Origin: JBNKHH01 sp050290245
GTDB taxonomy: Bacteria; Pseudomonadota; Alphaproteobacteria; Rhodobacterales; Rhodobacteraceae
Direction of reading: 5' to 3'
Length of the DNA: 64,000 bases
NCBI GenBank assembly: GCA_050290245.1
Contig: JBNKHH010000033.1
Span: 1-64,000 of the forward strand
The notes under the pieces were generated by a model. It was given only the letters and a program-made list of their open reading frames with translations, ran no database searches and had not been told where the DNA came from. Below are positions 1-8,576 of this stretch, one piece after another; within the stretch, counting starts at the first letter, position 1, and each line of letters begins with the position of its first letter. The position numbers were made by a program, and so were the translations under genes.

Positions 1-162
1 TCCTTCGAGGTGCGCCAGACCGACGATCCTATGATCTGGACAGTCGAGGAAGAATTCGCCACGCGTGCAGACTTTGACGCCCATCAGACACGGACCCGCG
101 CCAGCGCATGGGGCAGGAAGACCGAAGAGATCCCGCGTGACTACAAGATTCTGGAAGCCTGA
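1..162 (+). CDS. ABM-superfamily protein, C-terminal fragment (5' end outside window)
   Basis: The reading frame is open from base 1 and gives the last 53 residues of a protein ending in a TGA stop at 160-162. The fragment has the pattern of the antibiotic-biosynthesis-monooxygenase / putative quinol monooxygenase fold: a strand ending in WTVEEEF, a helix with DFDAHQTRTRA, and a closing segment RDYKILEA. These proteins are small dimeric ferredoxin-like oxygenases or stress proteins. The substrate cannot be read from this fragment, and the family call rests on the C-terminal half only. Confidence 0.55.
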   Translation, partial: SFEVRQTDDPMIWTVEEEFATRADFDAHQTRTRASAWGRKTEEIPRDYKILEA

Positions 163-279
163 CCTTGCTCCGAGGACACGCTTGAGATTTCATTGGTCAC
201 GTCGCGGTCATTTGGCTCGCTGTCACTTGGTGTCTTCTGGTAACCTTCACGCAATGTTTCTGCATTTGGAAAACTCGAT

Positions 280-912
280 ATGGCATTGATACGCTGGATA
301 TTCTCTATCGCCATTCTGTCGATCTGGCTCGCCCTGATCGGAACTGCGCTCTATGTGGCGATGTACGCCGCAGACGCCGAGCCACCGACCGGAGAGGCCA
401 TCATCGTACTGGCGGGCAACGCGGGCAAGAATGGCGGCGGGTTGTCGGGCGAGACCGAAGCGCGCCTTGCCACCGGAGTGGCTTTGTATGAAGCCGGTGC
501 GGCACCTATCCTGATTGTGACCGGCGGCGGCGAGCCGCCCGTGGCCGAAGCCATGCGTGACGCCGCCATCGCCGCAGGCATCCCGGCCGAGGCGATTCTG
601 GTCGAAAACGCCTCGCACTCGACGCTGCAGAACGCCCTGTTCACTGCCGATATCGAATCTCTGGACAAGGATGCCCCGATCATCCTGGTGACTCACCGTT
701 ATCACCTGCCCCGGTCGAACGCGTCGTTCCGCTGGGCCGGGTTCTCGGATATTACCAATGTGGCCGCCGATCCCAATGCTGGCTTCCAGGTCACCGCAGG
801 CTTGTTGTGGGAATCCCTGAAATGGCCCCTGAACGCCCTTCGCGCCGCTGCGGCCTCCATTGCCATGGCCGGTGACGTGCCTCGCGAAAACTATCTGAAA
901 TACCTCGAATGA
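280..912 (+). CDS. YdcF/SanA-like DUF218 membrane-anchored protein
   Basis: A 210-residue protein with one hydrophobic N-terminal segment (about residues 5-28) followed by a DUF218 domain. Recognisable family blocks are IIVLAG (about 41-46), the TEARLATG helix, ILIVTGGGE, and VTHRYHLPRS near residue 142, which corresponds to the YHMPRS block of YdcF/SanA. These proteins sit in the inner membrane facing the periplasm and are linked to envelope integrity in enterobacteria; no reaction is firmly known. The stop overlaps the next start as ATGA, so translation of the downstream EamA transporter is probably coupled. Confidence 0.8.
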   Translation: MALIRWIFSIAILSIWLALIGTALYVAMYAADAEPPTGEAIIVLAGNAGKNGGGLSGETEARLATGVALYEAGAAPILIVTGGGEPPVAEAMRDAAIAAGIPAEAILVENASHSTLQNALFTADIESLDKDAPIILVTHRYHLPRSNASFRWAGFSDITNVAADPNAGFQVTAGLLWESLKWPLNALRAAAASIAMAGDVPRENYLKYLE

Positions 913-1787
913 CGCAGACATCGCGGCCCTTGCTGGCCGCGCTCTGGATGTCCGGGGCTGTCATCAGCTTTTCAACGATGGCGGTCGCCGGGCGCAAGGT
1001 GCTGGGCGAACTCGATAGCTTCGAGACCATGATGTACCGTTCGCTGATCGGACTGATCATCGTGTTGGTCGTCGGTCTGACCACCGGCAAGATACGCGAG
1101 GTGCGTTTCGACCGCCTGCCCCTGCACGCCCTGCGCAACATTGCCCATTTCACAGGTCAAAACTTGTGGTTCTCGGCGCTTCCCATGATCACCCTGGCCC
1201 AGGTTTTTGCACTTGAGTTCACCTCGCCAATCTGGGTCGTCATTTTCGCGGTTCTTTTTGCCGGAGAAAGCCTGACCCGCTTTCGCGTCCTGGCCGTCGC
1301 TCTCGGCTTTGTCGGCGCGCTGATGGTCGCGCGCCCCGGTGTCGGTGGCGACCCTTTGGGACTCGCTCTCGCCGCGGCCTCGGCTATCGGCTTTGCGGGG
1401 TCCATCGTGACAACCCGGATGCTGACGCGAACCGAAACCACTCTTGGCGTGTTGTTCTGGCTGACAGCGATGCAGGCGGTGTTCGGCGTCGCGGCTGCTG
1501 GCTTTGATGCCGATATCGCATTTCCTTCGACCGCGAACTGGCCCTGGATCGTACTGATCGGCTGTGCAGGGCTTTTCGCGCATACCTGCGTCACCAGCGC
1601 CCTCGCCGTTGCCCCTGCCATCGTCGTGACCCCGATGGATTTCGTCCGCCTGCCGGCCATAGCGGTGGTTGGTGCGCTGTTTTATACCGAGCCACTCGAT
1701 CTCTGGGTGCTGGCGGGTGCAGCATTAATATTTTTCGGTAACTACCTGAATATGTTTAAGGAATCCAGAAACCGCACCGCCAGGTGA
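909..1787 (+). CDS. EamA-family (DMT) transporter
   Basis: A 292-residue very hydrophobic protein with about ten predicted membrane segments in two EamA repeats, as in RhaT/YdcZ-type drug/metabolite exporters. The first repeat ends near VALGFVGALMVARPGV (about residue 145), a typical end-of-repeat motif. Substrate is not predictable; relatives export amino acids, nucleotides or small metabolites. The ATG overlaps the stop of the YdcF-like gene by four bases. A second, only distantly similar EamA gene lies at 3056. Confidence 0.85.
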   Translation: MTQTSRPLLAALWMSGAVISFSTMAVAGRKVLGELDSFETMMYRSLIGLIIVLVVGLTTGKIREVRFDRLPLHALRNIAHFTGQNLWFSALPMITLAQVFALEFTSPIWVVIFAVLFAGESLTRFRVLAVALGFVGALMVARPGVGGDPLGLALAAASAIGFAGSIVTTRMLTRTETTLGVLFWLTAMQAVFGVAAAGFDADIAFPSTANWPWIVLIGCAGLFAHTCVTSALAVAPAIVVTPMDFVRLPAIAVVGALFYTEPLDLWVLAGAALIFFGNYLNMFKESRNRTAR

Positions 1788-1837
1788 TAATTCCGTGACG
1801 GTTTGCCGCCAGACCTCCCTTTACGTTTGGTCATTAA

Positions 1838-1865
1838 TTGACGGTTAACGCACCCGCCGTACAAT
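1838..1865 (+). promoter_or_regulatory. Sigma70-type promoter of the FadL-like gene
   Basis: A -35 hexamer TTGACG (1838-1843), a 16-base spacer and a -10 hexamer TACAAT (1860-1865) lie about 40 bases before the ATG at 1906. This is the best match to a housekeeping promoter in the first 10 kb. The -10 sits inside the left arm of an inverted repeat described separately. Confidence 0.65.
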
Positions 1866-1889
1866 CTTAGCACGAGTAAATATTGTACG
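1858..1889 (+). promoter_or_regulatory. Inverted-repeat operator candidate over the -10 of the FadL-like gene
   Basis: Perfect 8-base arms CGTACAAT (1858-1865) and ATTGTACG (1882-1889) are separated by 16 bases. The left arm contains the -10 element and the right arm lies just after the expected transcription start, so a repressor bound here would block the promoter. Which regulator binds is not known; no regulator gene is adjacent. Confidence 0.45.
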
Positions 1890-1905
1890 ATTGTCGGGAG
1901 GGGAC

Positions 1906-2952
1906 ATGTTGAAATTGGTATCAACGGCGGTTTTGATCGCCGCTGCGGGCTCGGCAACTATTGCCGGCGGAATAGAACGCCACACTTTTTCATCTGCATT
2001 TTTGTTCGAGGATGGAAATTACGTCGAACTGGGTTTCGGACTGGCTTCTCCCTCTGTCAGCGGTATTTCAGGAGCAAACGCTTCGGGCGACATGGCGCCG
2101 TCCTTTTCGAACACCTACCTGGCCTATAAACGTGACATCAACGACCGCCTGTCTTTTGGTCTATTACTGGACCAGCCCATGGGGGCCAACGTCGACTATC
2201 CGACCGCAGCGGCACCTTACCCCTTCTTTGGCACGACTGCGACGCTCGAAACCACAGCGCTAACCGGTGTGCTCAAATACAATCTTGAGGATAACGTCAG
2301 CATTTATGGCGGATTGAGGACCGAACAGGTGTCAGGCGCTGTCTCAATCCCTCTCCTGTCTTATACTCTGGACACATCGACCTCGACCGAGATCGGCTAT
2401 CTTGCCGGGATTGCGTGGGAAAAACCGGAAATCGGGGCGCGGATCGCCCTGACCTACGAGTCCGAGCGCAACCACGAACTGGACGCGGTGGAAAACAACA
2501 CACCGACCTCCAGCTTCCTGACCACTTTCCCGCAGTCCCTGACCCTTGAATTCCAGACCGGTGTCGCCAAGGACACGCTCCTGTTCGGATCGATCCGTTG
2601 GGCCGAGTGGAGTGTGTTTGAAATTGACCCGCCCGTTGGTCCGGAACTCGTGGCGTATGCGGACAATCGCGTCACCTATAACCTGGGCCTCGGTCGTCGT
2701 TTCTCGGATACCTGGTCCGGGGCCGTGCTGATCGGGCACGAGCCATCTACCGGCTCGATCACCGGAAACCTTGGCCCGACCGATGGCTATTCCTATTTCG
2801 GTCTCGCCGCGACATACTCCATGGGAAACACCAAAATCACCGGCGGTGTGCGCTATACCGATCTTGGGGATGCGACAACCCAATTGATTGGGGCCAGCTT
2901 CGCGAACAACTCCGCGCTCTCGGCCGGGGTGAGGATCAGCTACAACTACTGA
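1906..2952 (+). CDS. FadL/OMPP1-type outer-membrane transport protein
   Basis: A 348-residue beta-barrel protein of the OmpP1/FadL/TodX family, which carry hydrophobic compounds such as fatty acids across the outer membrane. ATG 1906 is chosen because GGGAGGGG (1896-1903) is a near-ideal ribosome site in front of it and the product starts with a signal peptide (MLKLVSTAVLIAAAGSATIAGG). Family marks include the YKRDINDRLSFGLLLDQP block, alternating amphipathic strands and an aromatic C-terminus (ISYNY) expected for BAM-dependent insertion. It is transcribed alone, with its own promoter and terminator. The substrate could be something other than a fatty acid. Confidence 0.85.
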   Translation: MLKLVSTAVLIAAAGSATIAGGIERHTFSSAFLFEDGNYVELGFGLASPSVSGISGANASGDMAPSFSNTYLAYKRDINDRLSFGLLLDQPMGANVDYPTAAAPYPFFGTTATLETTALTGVLKYNLEDNVSIYGGLRTEQVSGAVSIPLLSYTLDTSTSTEIGYLAGIAWEKPEIGARIALTYESERNHELDAVENNTPTSSFLTTFPQSLTLEFQTGVAKDTLLFGSIRWAEWSVFEIDPPVGPELVAYADNRVTYNLGLGRRFSDTWSGAVLIGHEPSTGSITGNLGPTDGYSYFGLAATYSMGNTKITGGVRYTDLGDATTQLIGASFANNSALSAGVRISYNY

Positions 2953-2970
2953 TTGGCCGGACCAACAAAA

Positions 2971-3006
2971 GCGGCGCACCACAACATGACGCGCCGGCTC
3001 TTTTTT
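2971..3006 (+). terminator. Rho-independent terminator after the FadL-like gene
   Basis: GGCGC (2973-2977) pairs with GCGCC (2991-2995), followed by a run of six T at 3001-3006. It lies 20 bases after the stop and before the next start. Confidence 0.65.
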
Positions 3007-3055
3007 CGCATCTTTCGGGTCGCATGGATCGGCATGCCTGTTCTAGCAGATCGCC

Positions 3056-3997
3056 ATGGCCGATCAGACTCTCCCTTTGAAAACCTGGGGCGCAATTGCG
3101 CTCCTCGCCCTGATCTGGGGCGGCTCTTTTTTGTCGATCCGCGTTGCCCTCGACGAGGTGCCCGTCTTTACCGCCATGGCGCACCGCGTCTTCTGGGCCG
3201 CCGTCGCGCTCTGGGGGGTCGCATGGGCGCGCGGGGTGGCATCACCTCGTCGTCTGCGCATCTGGGGCGCCTTCCTTGTCATGGGCCTTTTGAACAACGT
3301 GATCCCGTTCACGCTGATGGCCTGGGGGCAATTGCACATCGAATCCGGCCTGACCGCGATCCTGAACGCGGCGACGGCCATCTGGGGGGTGCTCGTCGCC
3401 GCGCTGGTCTTTTCGGACGAACGCCTGACGCCGCGGCGCCTTATCGGCGTTTGCCTCGGCTTTCTCGGCGTCGCCACCGCCATCGGCCTGAACGCCCTGG
3501 CCCATTTCGATGCCCGGTCTATGGCCCAACTGGCGGTCATTGCTGGCACCATCAGCTATGCACTTGCCGGAAGTTGGGCGCGGGCAACCTTGAAAGACCA
3601 ACCGCCCGTGATGGCCGCTGCGGGAATGCTGACCGGCTCAGCGCTGGTCCTGGTCCCGCTTGCCTATATTTTCGACGGCCCGGCAACGTTCGCCCTGGCC
3701 CCGGTTACATGGGCCGCGATTGCCTACTACGCGCTTGCCGCCACCGCCCTCGCCTACCTTCTCTACTACCGCATCCTTGCCGCCGCCGGGGCCGGCAACC
3801 TCCTCCTTGTCACGCTTTTGATCCCCCCGGTGGCCATCGCTCTCGGAGCCGCCATACGCCACGAGGCGCTCGCCCCGCAGGCCTTTGCCGGTTTCGCCCT
3901 TCTTGCCCTGGGCCTCTTGATCCTCGACGGGCGGCTCGGCCACGGACGCCGCAAAAACGCACGGCGCCCGATTGACCCCTCGGCGCCGCCGCCGTAA
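3056..3997 (+). CDS. EamA-family (DMT) transporter
   Basis: A 313-residue protein with about ten membrane helices and two EamA repeats. The N-terminal helix carries ALIWGGSFLSIRVAL (about residues 18-32), the characteristic first-helix motif of RhaT-like DMT exporters. The C-terminal tail after residue 290 is basic (GHGRRKNARR), consistent with the cytoplasmic side. The function is probably metabolite efflux, with the substrate unknown. It follows a terminator and stands 36 bases before the ATPase gene, so the two may share a transcript. Confidence 0.85.
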   Translation: MADQTLPLKTWGAIALLALIWGGSFLSIRVALDEVPVFTAMAHRVFWAAVALWGVAWARGVASPRRLRIWGAFLVMGLLNNVIPFTLMAWGQLHIESGLTAILNAATAIWGVLVAALVFSDERLTPRRLIGVCLGFLGVATAIGLNALAHFDARSMAQLAVIAGTISYALAGSWARATLKDQPPVMAAAGMLTGSALVLVPLAYIFDGPATFALAPVTWAAIAYYALAATALAYLLYYRILAAAGAGNLLLVTLLIPPVAIALGAAIRHEALAPQAFAGFALLALGLLILDGRLGHGRRKNARRPIDPSAPPP

Positions 3998-4033
3998 CCC
4001 GATACCGGGGATTTAGCGAGCGACGGGACCACA

Positions 4034-4888
4034 ATGATCTACAAGACTGCCGACGACTGGCGTAATGCGTCCGAGAAACGGATCATGCTCTTTGCCATGT
4101 CCGGCCTCGGCAAAACCCACATCTCGGCGATGTTGCGCGAGGCGGGCGACTGGTTCCACTATTCGGTCGATTATCGTATCGGCACGCGCTACATGGGCGA
4201 ACACATCGCCGACAACTTCAAACGCGAGGCGATGAAGATCCCGCTTCTGCGCGAGCTGCTGCTGACCGATTCCGTCTACATCGCGTCGAACATCAGTTTC
4301 AACAACCTGGCCCCCCTGTCGACCTATCTCGGCAAACCCGGCGACCCTGCCAAGGGCGGCCTGCCCTTTGACGAATACATGCACCGCCAGGAGCTGCACC
4401 GCGCCGCAGAGACGGCCGCCATGCTGGATACGCCGCATTTCATCCAGCGCGCAAAGGACCTCTACGGATACGGCAATTTCATCTGCGACACCTCCGGCTC
4501 GATCTGTGAGATCGTCGAACCAACGGATCCGAACGATCCTGTCCTGTCAGCGCTTTCAGATGCTGTCCTCATGGTCTGGATCGAAGGTTCCGAGGCCCAC
4601 ACAAAGGAACTGATCCGCCGCTTCGACAAGGCACCGAAACCGATGTGCTACCAGCCCGATTTCCTGAATGACGCCTGGACGACCTACCTTGCCGAAACCG
4701 GAGAGGCCCCCGACACTGTCGACCCGGACGCCTTCGTTCGCTGGACCTACGCCCGCGCCCTGGCACATCGCCAACCCCGCTACCGCGCCATGGCCGAAAA
4801 CTGGGGCATCACGGTCCAGGCCGACGACGTTGCCAAAGTCAAAACCGAAGCCGATTTCATCGATCTGATCGCCGAGGCGTTCCCCTAG
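4034..4888 (+). CDS. P-loop ATPase of unknown role
   Basis: A 284-residue soluble protein with a Walker A-like loop SGLGKTH (residues 23-29), so it probably binds ATP. The rest does not match a named family that I recognise; GNFICDTSGSICEIV (about residue 150) and LMVWIEG (about 178) look like core strands of a nucleoside-kinase or AAA-like fold. It lies just upstream of metA with a 135-base gap. Whether that placement has meaning for methionine metabolism cannot be told from sequence. Confidence 0.7.
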   Translation: MIYKTADDWRNASEKRIMLFAMSGLGKTHISAMLREAGDWFHYSVDYRIGTRYMGEHIADNFKREAMKIPLLRELLLTDSVYIASNISFNNLAPLSTYLGKPGDPAKGGLPFDEYMHRQELHRAAETAAMLDTPHFIQRAKDLYGYGNFICDTSGSICEIVEPTDPNDPVLSALSDAVLMVWIEGSEAHTKELIRRFDKAPKPMCYQPDFLNDAWTTYLAETGEAPDTVDPDAFVRWTYARALAHRQPRYRAMAENWGITVQADDVAKVKTEADFIDLIAEAFP

Positions 4889-4907
4889 GCATCTTCTTCT
4901 TGGCTGA

Positions 4908-4929
4908 AATATCCCGGGGAGCGCGAGGA
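4908..4929 (+). repeat. Dispersed intergenic repeat (copy 1)
   Basis: The segment begins AAATATCCCGGGG and continues into AGCGCGAGG. Nearly the same string recurs at 59951-59973, and an inverted relative lies at 27618-27660. Such GC-rich intergenic elements next to gene ends are common in Rhodobacterales genomes. No clear T-run follows here. Confidence 0.5.
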
Positions 4930-5023
4930 GCAGCGCACGTCACCCGCCGCACTGCGCTGCGCAACACCTTGAGAAACCGACAAACCACCGCTATCTCGGA
5001 ACTTCCATCTCGGAGTAGGACCA

Positions 5024-5962
5024 ATGCCGATCAGATTGCCATCTAACCTTCCCGCCTATGACGTGCTTTCGCGCGAAGGCGTGATGGTAATGGACGAGGA
5101 ATTGGCGGCCCATCAGGATATCCGGCCCCTGAAGATCGGGCTGTTGAACCTGATGCCGAAAAAGATTCAGACCGAGAACCAGTTCGCCAGGCTGATCGGC
5201 GCGACCCCCTTGCAGATCGACCTGCAACTGATCCGCATGTCCGAGCATCAGACCAAGAACACCGCTGCCGAACACATGGCCGAATTCTATCGCCCCTTTC
5301 AGGAGGTGAAGAACGAGAAATTCGACGGCCTGATCATCACCGGCGCCCCGATCGAGCACCTGCCCTTCGAAGAGGTGACCTATTGGGACGAGTTGACGGA
5401 GGTGATGGACTGGACCCAGACCAACGTTCACCGCACCTTCGGCGTGTGCTGGGGCGGTATGGCAATGGCCTATCACCACCATGGGCTGGAAAAACACATG
5501 CTGCCGCACAAGGCCTTCGGCTGTTTCCGCCATCAGACCCTGGCGCCGGCCTCGCCCTACCTGCGCGGCTTTTCCGATGACTGCGTCATCCCGGTCAGCC
5601 GCTGGACCGAGGTGCGACAGTCCGAGGTTGACGCAATCCCGGCGCTCTCGACGCTTGTCGGCTCCGAAGAGGTCGGCCCCTGTCTGATAGAAGACCCCGA
5701 TCACCGGGCGCTCTATATTTTCAACCATTTCGAATACGACAGCGATACCCTGAAACAGGAATATGACCGCGACGTCGCTGCAGGCGACGCGATCAACGTG
5801 CCGGTTAACTATTATCCGCAGAACGACCCAAGCCTGACACCGCAAAACCGTTGGCGCAGCCACGGACACCTGCTCTATGGCAACTGGGTCTCGGAGATCT
5901 ACCTGACCACGCCCTACGACCAGTCCCTGATCGGACAGGCCTCGACGGATCTGCGCCGCTGA
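5024..5962 (+). CDS. metA: Homoserine O-acyltransferase MetA, predicted acetyl-CoA type
   Basis: A 312-residue MetA that activates homoserine for methionine synthesis. The nucleophile is Cys142 in GVCWGGMAMAYH and the catalytic histidine lies in FNHFEYDSDTL (about residue 235). Residue 111 is glutamate (TGAPIE). Within this family Glu at 111 goes with acetyl-CoA use, while Gly goes with succinyl-CoA as in E. coli, so I predict homoserine O-acetyltransferase even though MetA proteins are usually annotated as succinyltransferases. Start ATG 5024 has GGAGTAGGA upstream. I found no SAM riboswitch in the 135 bases before it. Confidence 0.93.
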   Translation: MPIRLPSNLPAYDVLSREGVMVMDEELAAHQDIRPLKIGLLNLMPKKIQTENQFARLIGATPLQIDLQLIRMSEHQTKNTAAEHMAEFYRPFQEVKNEKFDGLIITGAPIEHLPFEEVTYWDELTEVMDWTQTNVHRTFGVCWGGMAMAYHHHGLEKHMLPHKAFGCFRHQTLAPASPYLRGFSDDCVIPVSRWTEVRQSEVDAIPALSTLVGSEEVGPCLIEDPDHRALYIFNHFEYDSDTLKQEYDRDVAAGDAINVPVNYYPQNDPSLTPQNRWRSHGHLLYGNWVSEIYLTTPYDQSLIGQASTDLRR

Positions 5963-5990
5963 TGCGGGGGGCGCGGACGAACAGGCCAAA

Positions 5991-6992
5991 GTGACGCTGC
6001 AGGCCATGGTCGTGACGCTTCTGTCCCTCGCCGTTCTGCTGATTGGCTTCACCATCTACGTCGAACGCCGCGCCGACCTGCGCGAAGCGGCGATCGAGGC
6101 GCGTTACCCGCCCGAGGGGCAACTTGTTCAGGTCCGGGGGCGCACCGTCCACGTCGTCGTGCGCGGAAGCGGCCCCGACCTTGTCCTGATCCATGGTGCA
6201 GGCGGGAACGCGCGCGACTTCACCTATCGCTTCATGGACCAGCTGACCGACCGCTACCGTGTCTTTGCCGTGGACCGCCCCGGCCTTGGCTGGAGCGAAA
6301 GCATCCGACCGTACGGTCCCTTTGCCTCGACAACGGACACGCCCCGAGATCAGGCCCGGCACCTGGCTGAAGCCGTGCGCCTGCTTGGCGCCGAAGATCC
6401 GATCGTCCTTGGCCATTCCTACGGCGGCGCCGTCGCCATGGCCTGGGCGCTGGAACAGGACGACGTGGCTGGCCTCGTCATTTTGTCCGGCGCAACCCTG
6501 CCCTGGCCGGGTCCGCTCAAGCGCTTTTACCGCACGTTCGGCTCACGGCTCGGCGGCGGCCTTGGTGCCCCCCTCGTGTCGGCCTTTTCGACCAACGAAC
6601 ACCTTGCCAACTCCGTGATCAGCGTTTTTGAACCGGACCCGGTCCCGCATGGCTATCTCACCGGAGCCGCCATCCCTCTGGCCACCCGCACTGAACAGTT
6701 CCGCATCAGCGCACGCCAGGTCAGAACCCTGCGCCCCGAGGTCGTCGACATGTCGCTGGGCTACGGTGACCTGACCCTTCCCGTCGAAATCCTGCACGGC
6801 ACATCCGACGACACCGTTCTGGCCGGCATCCATGCCGTCCCGCTTTCCAATATACTCGAAAACGCAAACCTGACCCTTCTCGATGGCATCGGCCACGCGC
6901 CGCACCATGTGGCGCCAGAGCCAGTCGTCGCCGCAATCGACCGCCTCGCCGACCGCCTCGGATTGCACTGGGACCCTCCGCGCCCTAGGTAG
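5991..6992 (+). CDS. Alpha/beta hydrolase, membrane-anchored
   Basis: A 333-residue protein starting at GTG with a hydrophobic N-terminal anchor (about residues 6-22), then an alpha/beta-hydrolase fold. Seen are the oxyanion block LIHGAGGN (about 66-73), the strand FAVDRPGLGWS, and the nucleophile elbow GHSYGG (about residue 142). The acid is probably in HGTSDDTV (about 267) and the histidine in DGIGHAPHH (about 300). It lies 28 bases after metA and could be co-transcribed, but it is not MetX-like. The substrate is unknown. Confidence 0.8.
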   Translation: MTLQAMVVTLLSLAVLLIGFTIYVERRADLREAAIEARYPPEGQLVQVRGRTVHVVVRGSGPDLVLIHGAGGNARDFTYRFMDQLTDRYRVFAVDRPGLGWSESIRPYGPFASTTDTPRDQARHLAEAVRLLGAEDPIVLGHSYGGAVAMAWALEQDDVAGLVILSGATLPWPGPLKRFYRTFGSRLGGGLGAPLVSAFSTNEHLANSVISVFEPDPVPHGYLTGAAIPLATRTEQFRISARQVRTLRPEVVDMSLGYGDLTLPVEILHGTSDDTVLAGIHAVPLSNILENANLTLLDGIGHAPHHVAPEPVVAAIDRLADRLGLHWDPPRPR

Positions 6993-7016
6993 AAGACAAA
7001 AGTGAAAGAGCGTTAC

Positions 7017-7880
7017 ATGACCCTGCCCTTCGACGGCGAGATCTCTCGCTACCACACCGAGGACGCTCCGGAAGACGTGCGCAACGCCATCGCCGGGGCC
7101 AAAAAGCGCGAGATCCTGTCTTCCAGCTATCCCTACGACGAAGAGATGGACCGCGAAGACTACGAGGAGCAGATTGAAGCGCTGCAACTCGAACTCGTCA
7201 AGCTTCAGGCCGACGTCAAGGAAGCCGGTAAACGCCTGATCGTCGTCTTCGAAGGCCGCGACGCAGCCGGCAAAGGTGGCACCATCAAGCGCTTCCGTGA
7301 AAACCTGAACCCGCGCGTCGCCCGTGTTGTGGCCCTCTCGAAACCCTCGGACCGCGAACAGGGCCAGTGGTACTTTCAGCGTTATATCGAACAACTCCCG
7401 ACCGATGGCGAAATCACCCTGTTTGACCGTAGCTGGTACAACCGTGGCGTGGTCGAGCATGTCTTCGGCTTCTGCACGCCCGAGCAACGTGGGCATTTCT
7501 TCAACCAGGTCGGGGATTTCGAGCAGATGCTGATCGACGAGGGCATCATCTTGAAAAAACTCTGGCTGAACGTCGGTCGCGCCGAACAGTTGAACCGCTT
7601 TCTCAAGCGCGAGAAAGATCCCCTGAAACAGTGGAAACTTTCCTGGATCGACGTCGAAGGCCTCAAGAAATGGGACGCCTATTCCCAGGCTATCGCCGAG
7701 ACCTTCGACCGGTCTCATACCGATCACGCCCCCTGGACCATCGTGCGCTCAGACGACAAGAAGCGAGCCCGCCTCGCCGCGATCCGCTCGGTTCTCTTCG
7801 ATATCGACTATGCCGGGAAGGGCAAGGTCGCTGCTCCTGACGACAAGATCTGCGGTGGCCCGGACATCTGGGATGTCTAA
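7017..7880 (+). CDS. ppk2: Polyphosphate kinase 2
   Basis: A 287-residue PPK2 enzyme, which transfers phosphate between polyphosphate and nucleoside di- or monophosphates. Walker A is EGRDAAGKGG (about residues 79-88) and the DRSWYNR block (about 137) gives Walker B. EKDPLKQWKLS lies in the lid region. ATG 7017 is preferred to the GTG at 7002 because GAAAGAG precedes it, but both are possible. The single short PPK2 domain fits class I. The 3' end overlaps the TetR gene by eight bases, so the two are probably co-expressed. Confidence 0.92.
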   Translation: MTLPFDGEISRYHTEDAPEDVRNAIAGAKKREILSSSYPYDEEMDREDYEEQIEALQLELVKLQADVKEAGKRLIVVFEGRDAAGKGGTIKRFRENLNPRVARVVALSKPSDREQGQWYFQRYIEQLPTDGEITLFDRSWYNRGVVEHVFGFCTPEQRGHFFNQVGDFEQMLIDEGIILKKLWLNVGRAEQLNRFLKREKDPLKQWKLSWIDVEGLKKWDAYSQAIAETFDRSHTDHAPWTIVRSDDKKRARLAAIRSVLFDIDYAGKGKVAAPDDKICGGPDIWDV

Positions 7881-8490
7881 ACGCGGGTATCATCACGGCA
7901 ACCTGCGCCAGGCACTGGTCGACGCTGCCCTCGAACTGATCGAAGAAAAGGGTCCGACCGGTTTCACGCTTTCCGAAGCCGCCAAGCAGGCCGGTGTGAC
8001 CCCGGCCGCCGTTTACCGTCATTTCGAAGGCCGCGAAGACCTGATCGCCGAGGCCGCGCGCCAGGGCTACGAGATCTTCGCCGACCTGATGCAATACGCC
8101 TACGACACCGGCCAGCCTTCGGCACTCGCCTCGTTCGAGGCCACGGGCCGCGCCTACCTCGCCTTCGCACGCCGCCATCCGGGCCATTACGTCGCCATGT
8201 TCGAAAGCGGTATCTCGATCAACCGCACACCGGAACTTGCCATGGTGGCCAACCGCTCCTTTGCCGTGCTGGAAAAGGCCGCCACCAAGCTCTCCGAAAA
8301 CATTCCGCCCGAAAAGCGCCCGCCGCCACAGATGTTTTCCGCCCATATCTGGGCACTCAGCCATGGCGTGGTCGAGCTCTTCGCCCGTGGCTCGCCAGGG
8401 ACCAAGTCGCCTTTCCCGCCCGAGGACCTTCTGGAAGCCGGCATCGGCATCTACCTGCGCGGGCTCGGATTGATTGACAAAGAAACCTAA
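7873..8490 (+). CDS. TetR/AcrR-family transcriptional regulator
   Basis: A 205-residue one-component regulator. The DNA-binding domain (about residues 8-55) has the TetR pattern with LSEAAKQAGVTPAAVYRHF as helix-turn-helix. The C-terminal part carries a HGVVELF block (about residue 163) as in the WHG-type TetR C-terminal domain. The ATG at 7873 lies inside the last codons of ppk2, which suggests translational coupling and a possible role in polyphosphate or nucleotide-related control, although its ligand and targets are unknown. Longer upstream starts would overlap ppk2 much further. Confidence 0.88.
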   Translation: MSKRGYHHGNLRQALVDAALELIEEKGPTGFTLSEAAKQAGVTPAAVYRHFEGREDLIAEAARQGYEIFADLMQYAYDTGQPSALASFEATGRAYLAFARRHPGHYVAMFESGISINRTPELAMVANRSFAVLEKAATKLSENIPPEKRPPPQMFSAHIWALSHGVVELFARGSPGTKSPFPPEDLLEAGIGIYLRGLGLIDKET

Positions 8491-8576
8491 ATCTTAATTT
8501 AAACTGGACATGGTTTCGCCGCTTTCCGGCGTTAGACATGATCCTGTAGTTGTTGTTTTGTTAGTAGGTACTGCTC

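Noticed and set aside
2953..3975. 340-residue frame overlapping the second EamA gene
   Set aside because: Same-strand shadow in another frame, Arg/Pro-rich, while the other frame gives a clear ten-helix transporter.
4889..5023. Possible SAM-II (metA) riboswitch upstream of metA
   Set aside because: SAM-II elements are known before metA in Alphaproteobacteria, so I looked for the A-rich pseudoknot strand and the P1 helix. Neither is visible in these 135 bases; only the dispersed repeat is.
8517..8531. CGCCG/CGGCG hairpin after the TetR gene as a terminator
   Set aside because: The stem is short and no T-run follows.
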